The notes: generated by a model not told the origin, from the sequence alone. Positions 1 through 7,903 are shown, counted from the stretch's first letter. The stretch: DNA of 64,000 nt from Rhizohabitans arisaemae (GCF_025996515.1 NZ_BLRH01000034.1:1-64000), one strand, 5' to 3'. Program-made: numbers and translations.

Positions 1-394
1 CTGGGATTCCGGTGCAGGCGGCTGGGAGCAGTCCCGTACCAAGCCGGTTAGCGGTGATTTCAACGGTGATGGTCTGACCGACATCGGCGGGTTCCACAAC
101 TACGACAGGGCTCGGACGGCCTTGTTCGTCTGGACCGCCAAGGTGGGCGGCTTCAACTGGCCGAGCATGCTCTGGGACTCCGGCGTCGGCGTCTGGGAGC
201 AAACCCGCACCAAGCCGGTCAGTGGCGACTTCAACGGTGACGGGCTGACCGACATCGGCGGCTTCTACAACTACGACGGAGGCCGTACCGCCCTCTTCAC
301 CTGGACCGCCAAGACCGGCGGGTTCAACTGGCCGGCCAATGTCTGGGACTCGGGCACCGGCGTCTGGGACCAGACCCGCACCAAGACCATCTAA
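1..394 (+). CDS. FG-GAP/VCBS repeat protein, C-terminal part
   Basis: The reading frame is open from the window edge (first full codon at 2) to TAA at 392-394, so only the C-terminal ~130 residues are visible. They consist of near-identical ~45-residue units, each with a DFNGDGLTDIGG calcium-loop motif followed by ALFTWTAK.GGFNWP and WDSG.GVW. This is the FG-GAP/VCBS pattern of blades in secreted beta-propellers that bind calcium. The high identity between units suggests recent internal duplication. The N-terminus, signal peptide and any catalytic domain lie outside the window, so the overall function cannot be told. Confidence 0.85.
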   Translation, partial: WDSGAGGWEQSRTKPVSGDFNGDGLTDIGGFHNYDRARTALFVWTAKVGGFNWPSMLWDSGVGVWEQTRTKPVSGDFNGDGLTDIGGFYNYDGGRTALFTWTAKTGGFNWPANVWDSGTGVWDQTRTKTI

Positions 395-417
395 TGACCC
401 GTCACACAGCTTGGTAG

Positions 418-462
418 AGCCCGATAGGCCGTCCGATCTTCGACCGGGCGGCCTATCGGGCT
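418..462 (+). terminator. hairpin terminator after FG-GAP gene
   Basis: Perfect 14-bp inverted repeat, AGCCCGATAGGCCG at 418-431 and its complement at 449-462, starting 24 bp after the FG-GAP stop codon. There is no T-tract, which is usual for actinomycete terminators. Confidence 0.7.
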
Positions 463-491
463 GTCCAGGCGCGACCACCGAAAGGACAAGA

Positions 492-1124
492 ATGATCCTG
501 CTCTCTGATCCCGAGATCAGCCGGATGCCGATCGAGGAGTCCGGCGAAGCACTGATCGATCTCCACACCGTTCAGGCGCTGCGCGTCGATCCGCGGATGG
601 CCGAGACCGGAGCCGCCTACGCCCACCTTCGCGTCGGCGTCGTGGATCGTCTGGTCACCGCGCAGTCCCTGCTGCCACCCGGAGTGTATTTCCTGATTGT
701 CGAAGGCTTCCGAACGGTCGAACTGCAGGCGCGGTACTTCGACGCCCACGTCGACCGGCTCCGCGTCGCTCACCCAGGCCAGGACCACGACTGGTACCAC
801 CGGCGAGCCAGCCGCTACATCTCTCCCCCTGAGGTCGCCCCGCACGTCGCCGGAGCCGCCGTCGACCTGACCCTGTGCGACACGGACGGGAACGAGATGT
901 GGCTGGGCACGGAGGTCAACGACACCGACACCGAGTCCTGCCACACCGCCAGCACGGCGGTGTCCGCCGAGGCCAGAGCGCATCGCCGCATCCTCAGCGA
1001 GGCCCTGGCCACGGTTGACCTGGTCAACTACCCCACCGAGTGGTGGCACTGGTCGTACGGCGACCGCTACTGGGCCTGCGTCAACGGCGCCTCGGCCGCA
1101 CGCTACGGCCCGACGGCGCTCTGA
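492..1124 (+). CDS. D-alanyl-D-alanine dipeptidase, VanX/DdpX-like (M15D)
   Basis: A 210-residue zinc peptidase of the VanX type, which hydrolyses D-Ala-D-Ala. The zinc ligands are visible as H118 and D125 in HVAGAAVD and H186 in EWWHW, with catalytic base E183 and transition-state arginine R74 in EGFR. Spacing matches VanX closely (H116, D123, E181, H184, R71). The start ATG at 492 has AAGGAC just upstream, and the length suits the family without the upstream open frame. No vanH/vanA or vanRS neighbours are seen, so a peptidoglycan-recycling or self-protection role is more likely than an inducible glycopeptide-resistance cluster. No signal peptide is evident, so the enzyme is probably cytoplasmic. 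Confidence 0.88.
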   Translation: MILLSDPEISRMPIEESGEALIDLHTVQALRVDPRMAETGAAYAHLRVGVVDRLVTAQSLLPPGVYFLIVEGFRTVELQARYFDAHVDRLRVAHPGQDHDWYHRRASRYISPPEVAPHVAGAAVDLTLCDTDGNEMWLGTEVNDTDTESCHTASTAVSAEARAHRRILSEALATVDLVNYPTEWWHWSYGDRYWACVNGASAARYGPTAL

Positions 1125-1130
1125 TCGCCC

Positions 1131-1166
1131 CACGGTGGGGCTGTCGTGAACGACCGCCCCACCGTG
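1131..1166 (+). terminator. hairpin terminator after vanX-like gene
   Basis: Eleven-bp perfect inverted repeat (CACGGTGGGGC at 1131-1141, complement at 1156-1166) immediately downstream of the dipeptidase stop codon. Confidence 0.7.
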
Positions 1167-1508
1167 ACAACGTTCGCTCCGCGCCGCCGTCGTTTCAGCC
1201 GAACGCGGCGGCGCATCGTGCCGGGTCATCAGAATGCGGATCACCCACTCTGGGGACCGAGCTGCTCGTGCAGGCGCCGGGCCGTACGGACGAATCCGCT
1301 CGTTCCCTTGCGCGCGGCGATCTCAGCGACCACGGGGAGCGTGCCGTGCGCGCCCGCCCAGCGTGCGGCGTCGCCGGCGAAGGTGAGCGCTTGGGTGTGG
1401 CTGGAGTGCGGCCGCTCCCCCGGACCTGGCAGGTAGACGGGCAGCAAGCCGGTCATGATCTCCCAGACCTCCCGGTGCGCGCCCTTTCCGTCATGGTTCC
1501 GACGCAGC
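1167..1508. other. gap without a convincing gene
   Basis: About 340 bp between the dipeptidase terminator and the helicase remnant. A minus-strand frame at 1241-1456 (71 codons, containing WAGAHGTLPVVAEIAARKG) has protein-like composition, but I cannot assign it to a family and it lacks a clear ribosome binding site. It may be another decayed fragment. Confidence 0.4.
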
Positions 1509-1780
1509 GGTTACGAGGAGCAGTACGAGCAGCAGAACGCCGGGCTGCTGCGTTCGGCGCTGCTCAAGCGGTTCGAATCCTCGGCCTATGCTTTCAGCGC
1601 ACTCTAGACAAGATGATCGACGGCCACGAGGCGTTCCTGTCCGCGCTCGACGACGGCGTGGTTCTCACCGGGGACACGCCGCGGGAGGGGACCTCCTCTG
1701 ACGGCGCCGATCTCGACGATTTCCTGTCTTCCCTGGACGTCGCGGCCAACGGCAACATATGGAATGCGAGCGAGTTCGAC
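1509..1780 (+). pseudogene. frameshifted C-terminal fragment of a helicase-like protein
   Basis: Two adjacent frames read as one continuous protein only if a frameshift near 1590-1595 is bridged. The first gives GYEEQYEQQNAG, LLRSALLKRFESSAYAF and then a stop at 1605-1607. The second gives FQRTLDKMIDGHEAFLSALD, GVVLTGD and then an acidic SDGADLDDFLSSLD stretch. The LLKRFESS and HEAFL..LD pattern resembles the region after the helicase core in large SNF2/RapA-like helicases of actinomycetes. N- and C-terminal parts are missing and no start codon is evident. The family assignment is from memory of the pattern; the frameshift is seen directly. Confidence 0.5.
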
Positions 1781-1880
1781 GCCGCCGCGGGATCGGCCCG
1801 GCGCAGCCCGTACCCGATCTATTGGGGGAGCTGTCGCGGAGCCGGGCCATGCCGGACGGCTGCGGGGCGGGGAGGGTTGC

Positions 1881-3227
1881 TCAGGGCGAGGTCGGGGGGA
1901 GCATGCTGACGTGGTGGGATTGGTGCAGCCAGCGGCCATCCCGGGCGACCAGGACGTCGGTGGCGACGCCGCGCATCGCGAACGGCTGCCCGCCGTGTTC
2001 GCCCGTCTCCTCCCAGGTGTAGGAGCAGACCGCGGTCCCGCCGAGCTCCCGCACGGTGACGTCGTCGAGTGCCCAGTGGTCGATCCGCGCCGACCGGAAG
2101 AACTCGGCGGCCTGGGTGAGGAGGTTCTCCCGGCCTGCGGCCATCACGTCCGGACCCCCGGCGGAGAGGTAGTCGGGGAGCGTCAGCTCACGCAGCCGGT
2201 CCAGGTCCTTGTCCTGCATCGCCTGCCACCACCGGCGGATCGCGTCCTGCGGGGTGTGTACGGGCTGCGCCGACGGGGCCGCGGCGCCGCGGAGGGCCTC
2301 GGGGGAGTGCGGGCGGTCGCTCTGGCGGGAACGCTCCCACTCCATCGGGCAGGCCGACGGCAGATCGGCCAGGCCCAGCTCCGCCAGGACGTCCAGCAGA
2401 AGCTGCCGCCGCTGCGCCGAATAGGTGAGGATGTGGGCGAACACCCCGCCGAAGCTGAAACTCTGCGGCGGCTCGCAGAGGGCGTCCACGAACACGTCGT
2501 TCCAGCCGTGGCCCGACTCCAGGTCCCGGGCGAGGGTGAGGAACTCCGGGCCCACCGCGGCGTGCCGGTTCTTCATCGCCGCCAGGGATCGGTCGGGCTC
2601 GCCTGGCAGCGGGCGTCCCTCCATCGCGGCCACCCAGACCTCCTTGGTCCACACCAGGCGGTCGAGCATCTGCCGGGCGGTGGCCTCCGGCCCGTCGAAG
2701 TGGTGCACCACGTGCCCGGGGCGCACCTCACGGTCGAGATCGTCGTCCGTAAGTCGGCCGGCGTGGTCGAGGAGCTCGCCGGTGAGCCAGACGTCGTGTT
2801 CGAGCAGGCGGGTGGTGAGGGTCATCGGAGTACCTCCGGGGTGGGAGAGCAGCAGACCTGCCGGTGGATGAAAATGGATTCCGTTGGCGGCGACGAGCCG
2901 GAAGTCGCCCCCGCGTCCGGCGAACCGTCCCGGCGACACACCGTAGGCGCGGCGGAACGCCCGGATGAACGATTCGGTCGCCTCATAACCCGCCTCCAGC
3001 CCCGCGTCGGTCACCGAGCCGGACCGCTGCAGCCGCCAGGCGGCGCGCTCCAGGGCGAGCCTGCGGCGGAAAGCCGCGGGAGGCTCACCCAGCCCCGCGG
3101 TGATCAACCGGTCCAGGTGAAAGCGGCTGAGATAGGCCCTTTCGTGGACCGGCGCTGCGTCGGGGTCGGCCACCGAGTCGATGAGAAGCTCGATCAGGTG
3201 GCGGAGACGGTCGGGAGGTGTTCGCAC
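1881..3227 (-). CDS. AraC-type HTH / DinB / NTF2-like triple fusion protein
   Basis: A 448-residue protein with three parts. Residues ~1-105 form an AraC-type double HTH (SRFHLDRL, then GYEATESFIRAFRRAYGVSPGRF). Residues ~135-300 resemble a DinB/MST-like four-helix domain (TRLLEHDVWLTGELLDHA, with H at the usual helix positions). Residues ~325-440 are a SnoaL/DUF4440-type NTF2 fold (DAIRRWWQAMQDKDLDRL). AraC plus DinB fusions are known; a C-terminal NTF2 domain in the same chain is less usual. The ATG at 3227 opens directly with the HTH. It may be a ligand-sensing regulator. It is convergent with the helicase remnant and has no operon partner. Confidence 0.8.
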   Translation of the reverse strand: MRTPPDRLRHLIELLIDSVADPDAAPVHERAYLSRFHLDRLITAGLGEPPAAFRRRLALERAAWRLQRSGSVTDAGLEAGYEATESFIRAFRRAYGVSPGRFAGRGGDFRLVAANGIHFHPPAGLLLSHPGGTPMTLTTRLLEHDVWLTGELLDHAGRLTDDDLDREVRPGHVVHHFDGPEATARQMLDRLVWTKEVWVAAMEGRPLPGEPDRSLAAMKNRHAAVGPEFLTLARDLESGHGWNDVFVDALCEPPQSFSFGGVFAHILTYSAQRRQLLLDVLAELGLADLPSACPMEWERSRQSDRPHSPEALRGAAAPSAQPVHTPQDAIRRWWQAMQDKDLDRLRELTLPDYLSAGGPDVMAAGRENLLTQAAEFFRSARIDHWALDDVTVRELGGTAVCSYTWEETGEHGGQPFAMRGVATDVLVARDGRWLHQSHHVSMLPPTSP

Positions 3228-3304
3228 ATGACCATTCTGGGCAGCCGCCGGTTTCCCGCGCCTGACCGTTTTTGCGGTCCTCGCCGGTGACCGGAAATGC
3301 GCTC

Positions 3305-3331
3305 ACCCCGCAGAGTACGGCCCTGCGGGGT
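3305..3331 (-). terminator. hairpin terminator of the sigma/partner operon
   Basis: Perfect 9-bp inverted repeat (ACCCCGCAG at 3305-3313 and its complement at 3323-3331) with a loop AGTACGGCC, 20 bp beyond the stop codon of the minus-strand gene ending at 3352. Confidence 0.65.
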
Positions 3332-3351
3332 GGCGGATGATCTTCTGGTGC

Positions 3352-4194
3352 CTAGTTCTTGGGGCACCCGGCCATGACGGCTGTGTAACTTCGATCCGGT
3401 TCAGGTGCCTTGGGGTCGGCCCAGACGACGGCCCTGGTCGGGGAGAGCAGGGTCGCGTCCGACACCAGCCACGAGCCGGGGACCGTCTTGCGTTCCAGAC
3501 TCTCGTCGGTGACGCGGAAGGAGTCGATCGACACGCCCTTTCCGCTGAGTACCTCGGTGAACTTCTCCACGGTCATTCCCACGAAAGGCACGCAGTGCAG
3601 GATCTCACCCTTCGCGAAGATCGATCCCGTGCCGTCGTAGTCCTCCCCGGGCCGGGGGGGACGGCCCATGATCAGCGTCTCGGAGCCCGAGTAACCCTCC
3701 GGGATCCTGATGCTGATCAGACACGACACCAACGGTTCACCGCATCCTTCGCCGATCGGCTGGATCGGTGGCCCGGACTGCGGAGTGTCAGTGGTGGTCT
3801 CCCCGCCGATCAACCGACCGACGGCGCTGGGCGACGTGGGGATGAGTTTCAGTTCGACGGCGAAGCCGCGCTCCTTGAACTCCTGGGCGTATTTCTGCGG
3901 GTCGGCGTACAGGTCTTGCACCGTGACGACATAGCCGTCGCCCGACGCCTTGAAGTCCAAGGCCGAGGCGGGCTTGGGTCCCAGACCGCCGGTCGTCGGC
4001 AGCAGACTCACGGCGGTGAAGGTCGCCAGCGCGGCGGCGGGTACCGCGACCGCCCAGACCTTCCAACTCAGGCGGCCGGCTCGCGAAGGCTCCGTGGCCG
4101 TGATCGCGGCTCGTAGCTCGCGCGCGCCGGGCCCCTGTTCCGGCGTGTGCGGGGCGGGGTCGATGGCTTTCACCAGGTTGTCGATGTCGTTCAT
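3352..4194 (-). CDS. single-pass membrane protein paired with an ECF sigma factor
   Basis: A 280-residue protein. Residues ~1-45 are cytoplasmic, a transmembrane helix follows (WAVAVPAAALATFTAVSLL, ~48-68), and ~210 residues lie outside, with four cysteines (CGEP, SCLI, HCVPF, GCPKN). The start ATG overlaps the sigma-factor stop by 4 bp (ATGA), which implies translational coupling. Position and topology suggest a partner or anti-sigma-like sensor for that sigma factor. It has no HxxxCxxC zinc anti-sigma motif, so anti-sigma activity is only an inference. The gene at 35122-35967 has the same layout beside another sigma factor. Confidence 0.75.
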   Translation of the reverse strand: MNDIDNLVKAIDPAPHTPEQGPGARELRAAITATEPSRAGRLSWKVWAVAVPAAALATFTAVSLLPTTGGLGPKPASALDFKASGDGYVVTVQDLYADPQKYAQEFKERGFAVELKLIPTSPSAVGRLIGGETTTDTPQSGPPIQPIGEGCGEPLVSCLISIRIPEGYSGSETLIMGRPPRPGEDYDGTGSIFAKGEILHCVPFVGMTVEKFTEVLSGKGVSIDSFRVTDESLERKTVPGSWLVSDATLLSPTRAVVWADPKAPEPDRSYTAVMAGCPKN

Positions 4195-4703
4195 GCTTCC
4201 CCCATCGCGAGCATCGAGGACGGGTGGTGTTCGAGCATCGCGGCCAGCCGTTTGCGGGCCCGATGCAGGCGGCTGCGGGCGGCGATGCGGGTGCAGCCGA
4301 TGACTTCGGCGATCTGGTCGCCGGTGAGGCCCTCCCAGCAGGCCAGGGCGAGGATCTCGCGGTCCCGCTCGGACAGCGTGTCGAAGGCGGCGCGGACGTG
4401 GGCCAGCTCGACCGGCTCGCGCCGCCGGTCGGCGGCGAGTTCGTCGCGGAGCCGCTCGGCGAGCACGGCCCGGCGGGCGGCTCCGCGACGCTGGTTGGCC
4501 AGTACCCGGCGGGCCACCCCGTACAGCCAGAGCAGCGCCTTGTCCCCCTCGGGGACGCGGTCGATCCGCCGCCACGCGGTCAGGAACGTCTCCGCGATGA
4601 CGTCGGCGGTGTCGTCGGGGGAGTCGGTACGGCGTGCGGCGTACCGATGTATCGCCGGATAGTGGGCGTCGTAGACCGCTTCGAAGCGATCTCGCTGTGT
4701 CAC
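4191..4703 (-). CDS. ECF-type RNA polymerase sigma factor
   Basis: A 170-residue group 4 sigma factor. Region 2 is at ~8-75 (YDAHYPAIHRYAARRT...DVIAETFLTAWRRI) and region 4 at ~105-155 (LSERDREILALACWEGLTGD, then AARSRLHRARKRL). The GTG at 4703 was chosen because it follows GAGGAG at 5-7 nt spacing and because the upstream open frame is not sigma-like. It is co-transcribed with the membrane protein at 3352-4194. A 14-bp perfect hairpin lies just ahead of its ribosome binding site. Confidence 0.88.
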   Translation of the reverse strand: MTQRDRFEAVYDAHYPAIHRYAARRTDSPDDTADVIAETFLTAWRRIDRVPEGDKALLWLYGVARRVLANQRRGAARRAVLAERLRDELAADRRREPVELAHVRAAFDTLSERDREILALACWEGLTGDQIAEVIGCTRIAARSRLHRARKRLAAMLEHHPSSMLAMGEA

Positions 4704-4720
4704 AGGTTCTCCTCGTGGAA

Positions 4721-4754
4721 AGGTGCCGGACAACCTGGTAGTTGTCCGGCACCT
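4721..4754 (-). terminator. 14-bp perfect hairpin between CGNR remnant and sigma gene
   Basis: AGGTGCCGGACAAC at 4721-4734 and its exact complement at 4741-4754 around a 6-nt loop. It lies 16 bp past the stop of the CGNR remnant and about 8 nt upstream of the sigma-factor Shine-Dalgarno, both on the minus strand. It may be the terminator of the former or a regulatory stem in the leader of the latter. Confidence 0.6.
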
Positions 4755-4770
4755 CCAGATGTGTTGCACG

Positions 4771-5140
4771 CTAGCCGAGGGCTTTGCGGCGGCGGTGGTC
4801 CGCGACCCGGGCCCGGGAGGCGCAGGCTGCCGAGCAGTAGCGACGGGCGCTTCCCGGGCCGATGCCCAGGTAGAGGGTGGAACAGGTGGGGGATGCGCAC
4901 TCACCCCAGGTGACGCGGCCGTACTCGGTGAGGATCCGTGCCAGGGCGAGGGCACCGGAGGCCAGGAACCAGTCGGCCCACCCGGCGTCGTCGCCTCGGT
5001 CCACATGCAGATGCCAGGGATGCCCGTCGTGCCGGGACAGGCGCGGCCGGGCACCGCATTCGGCGAGGAGGCGTTGAGGGCGCGGGCCGCCCGGTCGGTG
5101 TCGGTCTCGGTGAGGATGCCGGCCTTACGCAGCGCGGCGC
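4771..5140 (-). pseudogene. CGNR zinc-finger (ABATE) regulator, frameshifted and truncated
   Basis: The intact C-terminal frame (4771 to ~5080) reads RPRLSRHDGHPWHLHVDRGD, then WFLASGALALARILTEYG, then C.SPTCSTLYLG and ARRYCSAACASRARVADHRR, the CGNR zinc-finger ending. The matching upstream part, LRKAGILTETDTDRAARALN, lies in another frame and joins near 5078. The N-terminal ABATE domain is mostly missing. Intact members sit at 30769-31341 and 46600-47169. A short product starting near 5004 is possible but would lack the sensor domain. Confidence 0.72.
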
Positions 5141-5330
5141 CCCCGGCGCTTCTCCTGCTGGGCGTCGCCGTGCTCCAGCTTGTGGCGGCACTCCTTCACC
5201 GGCTTATGTCACCCCGGCGGGGCCGCAGGGCCCTCGTCGAGGCGGCCGACCACCCGGGATCGGCCTAGAGGTGTTTCCCAACCGCCGGACCACGACCACC
5301 GGCGATATCGGCACTCCGGTATGAGGCGCC

Positions 5331-5432
5331 GATTTTGCATACTGAAACGGTGACATCGGTTTTGCATAACGAAACGACGGTGCCGGTTTTGCATATCGAA
5401 ACGGTGTTGGCGATTTTGCATACCGAAACGGC
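5331..5432. repeat. four tandem 27-bp direct repeats
   Basis: The core TTTTGCATANYGAAACG occurs four times, starting at 5333, 5360, 5387 and 5414, exactly 27 bp apart, with GC-rich linkers that vary. No gene is convincing on either strand. Because 27 is a multiple of three, minus-strand frames read a 9-residue PFRYAK-type repeat, but there is no supporting start or length. The array sits upstream of the chitinase gene. It may be an iteron-like or operator array. Confidence 0.85.
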
Positions 5433-5675
5433 ATAATCATATTTAATTCCGATTTGTTTCGGTGTGTTTTCCCAAGTGGTTTCAGGGGGTCCTGAACAAT
5501 TTTTATTGGTGGGTGTTCCGTGTATTGACCGTGTGAAAAGTATCGGATTGACTATCGGCGTTTCCGCAGCGGCATCCACCGTCTCGGTGTCGACTCGCGG
5601 CGCATCCCGGACACGCAGCGATTGATCGGTTGTCGTTTCACGTGCGGCCTGTGCGCCGCACCAAGGAGTGAGCAC

Positions 5676-6557
5676 ATGAGAAACCGGATCATGACGACCC
5701 TGGCCGCACTTGCCGTCGCGGGCGCGACGCTGGTCGCCCTTCCTGCGGCCTCCTCGGCGTCGTCCACCCCCGTGCCGATCTGCGCGAGCGCATGGGACCC
5801 CGCCAAGGGCTACGCCGGCGGACTGGTCGCCTCCCACAACGGGCGCAACTGGCGGGCGAAATGGTGGACCCGGGGCAACGTCCCCGGCGGTCCTTCCGGA
5901 ATCTGGCAGGACAAGGGGGTCTGCGACAACCGGCCGGGGACCTTCGTGGTCACCGAGGCGCAATTCAACGAGATGTTCCCGAACCGCAACCCCTTCTACA
6001 CCTACCAAGGCCTGGTGACCGCGCTCAGCGCCTATCCGGCGTTCGCCGGAACCGGCAGCGACCTCGTCAAGAAGCAGGAGGCCGCGGCTTTCCTGGCCAA
6101 CGTCGCCCACGAGACCATCGGGCTGGTCAACCTCTACGAGACGAACACGGCGAACTACCCTCTCTACTGTCATCGGCCCCAGCCCTACGGGTGCCCCGCC
6201 GGGATCAACGCCTACTACGGGCGCGGACCGATCATGCTGAGCTGGAACTTCAACTACAAGTCGGCCGGTGACGCCCTCGAGATCGACCTGCTCAACAACC
6301 CGAACCTGGTGCAGACCGAGCCGCAGGTGGCCTGGATGACCGGCATCTGGTACTGGATGACCGCGAGCGGGCCCGGCACGATGACCCCGCACCGCGCGAT
6401 GGTCGACAGCCGTGGCTTCGGCGAGACGATCCGGAGCATCAACGGATTCTATGAGTGCGACGGCCGCAACCCGTGGCTCATGCAGAACCGGGTCAACAAC
6501 TACCAGCGGATCACCGGGATTCTGGGGATCGACCCCGGAACCAACCTGACCTGCTGA
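5676..6557 (+). CDS. secreted GH19 chitinase with N-terminal chitin-binding module
   Basis: A 293-residue secreted enzyme that hydrolyses chitin by inversion. It has a signal peptide (~1-29, cleavage near ASSASS), a small CBM5/12-type module (~36-83: W..G..Y..G..V.H....W.AKWWT and GIWQDKGVC), and a GH19 domain (~90-293). The general acid is E146 in NVAHETIG and the probable base is E155 in NLYETN. The GH19 substrate region YYGRGPIMLSWNFNY is intact. ATG 5676 follows AAGGAG at 8-nt spacing. The ~240-bp upstream region is AT-rich and carries the 27-bp repeat array. I did not see a clear DasR site. Confidence 0.93.
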   Translation: MRNRIMTTLAALAVAGATLVALPAASSASSTPVPICASAWDPAKGYAGGLVASHNGRNWRAKWWTRGNVPGGPSGIWQDKGVCDNRPGTFVVTEAQFNEMFPNRNPFYTYQGLVTALSAYPAFAGTGSDLVKKQEAAAFLANVAHETIGLVNLYETNTANYPLYCHRPQPYGCPAGINAYYGRGPIMLSWNFNYKSAGDALEIDLLNNPNLVQTEPQVAWMTGIWYWMTASGPGTMTPHRAMVDSRGFGETIRSINGFYECDGRNPWLMQNRVNNYQRITGILGIDPGTNLTC

Positions 6558-6581
6558 CAGGCCCACCGTCCCAGGCGGTGA

Positions 6582-6615
6582 GGAGGGGGTACGGCTGAGC
6601 GGGCGTACCCCCTCC
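6582..6615 (+). terminator. hairpin terminator after chitinase
   Basis: Perfect 12-bp inverted repeat, GGAGGGGGTACG at 6582-6593 with its complement at 6604-6615, 25 bp after the chitinase stop. Confidence 0.75.
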
Positions 6616-6860
6616 GCGGCCGCCGGAATTCCCTCGCCTGCCGGTAGGGGGATTTCGTGATTCGACTTCCTTGAGACTTGAGACCGCCCATGGGGTGATT
6701 CGGCCACCGGAGCTTGGACAGGGCCGCCGAGAGCTCCGGCAGATAATATCCCTGATCATCGGGAATTAGAGTCTGGAATAATCGCAATCGAGCGATGTTG
6801 CGAGACTTCCAATCGGAGGATTCACCGGCGCCGGGCGAGCCGGAGAAACCCTGGAAGTAA

Positions 6861-6979
6861 TGGGTCTTGTCAAAGTGCATGCCAGGGAGGAGTGTCATGG
6901 TTGCCCCGACATGACCAGGGGCGCTCCGTCGGGAGGCGCGCCCCGTCGTCGGGAACGGCCGGCAACTCTCGGAGGAGCT
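6861..6979 (+). promoter_or_regulatory. duplicated leader with 5-codon ORF, copy 1
   Basis: This leader is closely repeated at 8237-8355 ahead of the paralogous gene. Both share AAGTAATGGGTCTTGTCAAA and a GC-rich tract that is nearly identical. Each holds a Shine-Dalgarno (GGGAGGAG here) followed by a five-codon frame, ATG GTT GCC CCG ACA TGA (6897-6914). Its stop overlaps an in-frame ATG (6911) in an ATGA arrangement that could extend the main protein N-terminally. Confidence 0.5.
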
Positions 6980-7903
6980 ATGGCGACACCATTCACCGCT
7001 CACCATGCGAAGCCAGGCCGGCGCCGGGCCCCGACGAAGGGGCTGGGACGGCGTCTGCTGGCGGCGATCACCGCATTGATCGCGTTCGCGTTCCTCTCCG
7101 TGGCCCCCGCCTCGGCGGCCCTGGTGCTGCCGACACCCAAGGATTACGTGTCCAACCTCGACCTCGAGTGCTTCAAGACCAACCCCTACCAGCCGCCCAC
7201 CACCAGCCTGACGCTGCGGCACCTCAACCCTGTGATCACCGGGGTTCCTCCCATCACGGTCACCTTGGGGATCCGTGAGCAGCTGTGCGTCCCCGTCGCC
7301 AAGAACAGTGTGTTCCCCCCGCCCGCGGTCCTGGACTTCATCCGGTACACCGACCTGGCCTGCTACAAAGTCTCAGGACCCGCGCTCAACCGGGCTCTGG
7401 TTCTGAACCACCTCAACCCGCTGCTGTCCAGTCTCCCCCGTCAGGAGTTCCTCGTCGGGGCGCCCCAGCAGCTGTGCGTTCCGGTGATCAAGAACAACGC
7501 GCTGCCCTCGGATGAGGTGCTCTCGGTCGTCAGGCATGTGGACCTGCTCTGCTATGCGGTGACCCCGCCCAACCCGTTGAACCGGACCCTGACCCTGACC
7601 CAGCTCAACCCGGTGCTGACCCAGATCCCGACCAGGCCCGTGTCGGTCGGCGCCGCCAGGCAGCTCTGTCTTCCGGTGGCCAAGGGCGGGGACAACATCC
7701 CCGCCGCGGTGCTGGCCATCGTGCGCTGGGTCGACCTCCTCAAGTACGACGTCGCCGCCACATCGGCCATCCCGCCGCTGGGGTTGTCGATCAGGCACAT
7801 CAACCCGGTGCTCGGGCACCTTCCGCCCGAGTCGGTCGCCTTGTCCAACACGAGCCAGCTCGGCCTCCCCGTCGCCAAGAACAACACGATTCCCCCGGGC
7901 TGA
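6980..7903 (+). CDS. secreted four-repeat protein (DUF7450-like), copy 1
   Basis: A 307-residue exported protein. A basic N-terminus and hydrophobic helix (LLAAITALIAFAFLSVAPASA) form a signal peptide ending near residue 47. The mature part is four ~60-residue repeats of the form V.. .DL.CYKV...L.L.HLNPVL......V..QLCVPV.KN. Repeats 1-3 each have a cysteine pair (ECFK/ACYK/LCYA with LCVPV/LCLPV). In repeat 4 both are replaced (LKYDV with LGLPV). ATG 6980 follows GGAGGAG. An in-frame ATG at 6911 could add 23 residues. No enzymatic motif is visible, so function is unknown; a cell-surface or matrix role is plausible. Confidence 0.8.
   Translation: MATPFTAHHAKPGRRRAPTKGLGRRLLAAITALIAFAFLSVAPASAALVLPTPKDYVSNLDLECFKTNPYQPPTTSLTLRHLNPVITGVPPITVTLGIREQLCVPVAKNSVFPPPAVLDFIRYTDLACYKVSGPALNRALVLNHLNPLLSSLPRQEFLVGAPQQLCVPVIKNNALPSDEVLSVVRHVDLLCYAVTPPNPLNRTLTLTQLNPVLTQIPTRPVSVGAARQLCLPVAKGGDNIPAAVLAIVRWVDLLKYDVAATSAIPPLGLSIRHINPVLGHLPPESVALSNTSQLGLPVAKNNTIPPG

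Noticed and set aside
492-1124. Part of a vancomycin-type resistance cluster
   Set aside because: No vanH, vanA-type ligase, vanR or vanS in the neighbouring sequence.
1764-3290. Long + strand frame of 508 codons opposite the AraC/DinB fusion gene
   Set aside because: It is an antisense shadow of a high-GC gene, is Arg/Gly/Pro-rich and shows no domain, whereas the minus strand has three recognisable domains.
5331-5432. Possible CRISPR array
   Set aside because: Only 10-bp variable linkers, no unique spacers of normal size and no cas genes.
5204-5440. Minus-strand frame encoding a repeated PFRYAK peptide
   Set aside because: The repeat reads openly in several frames because its period is divisible by three. 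No ribosome binding site or sensible N-terminus; better seen as non-coding repeat DNA.
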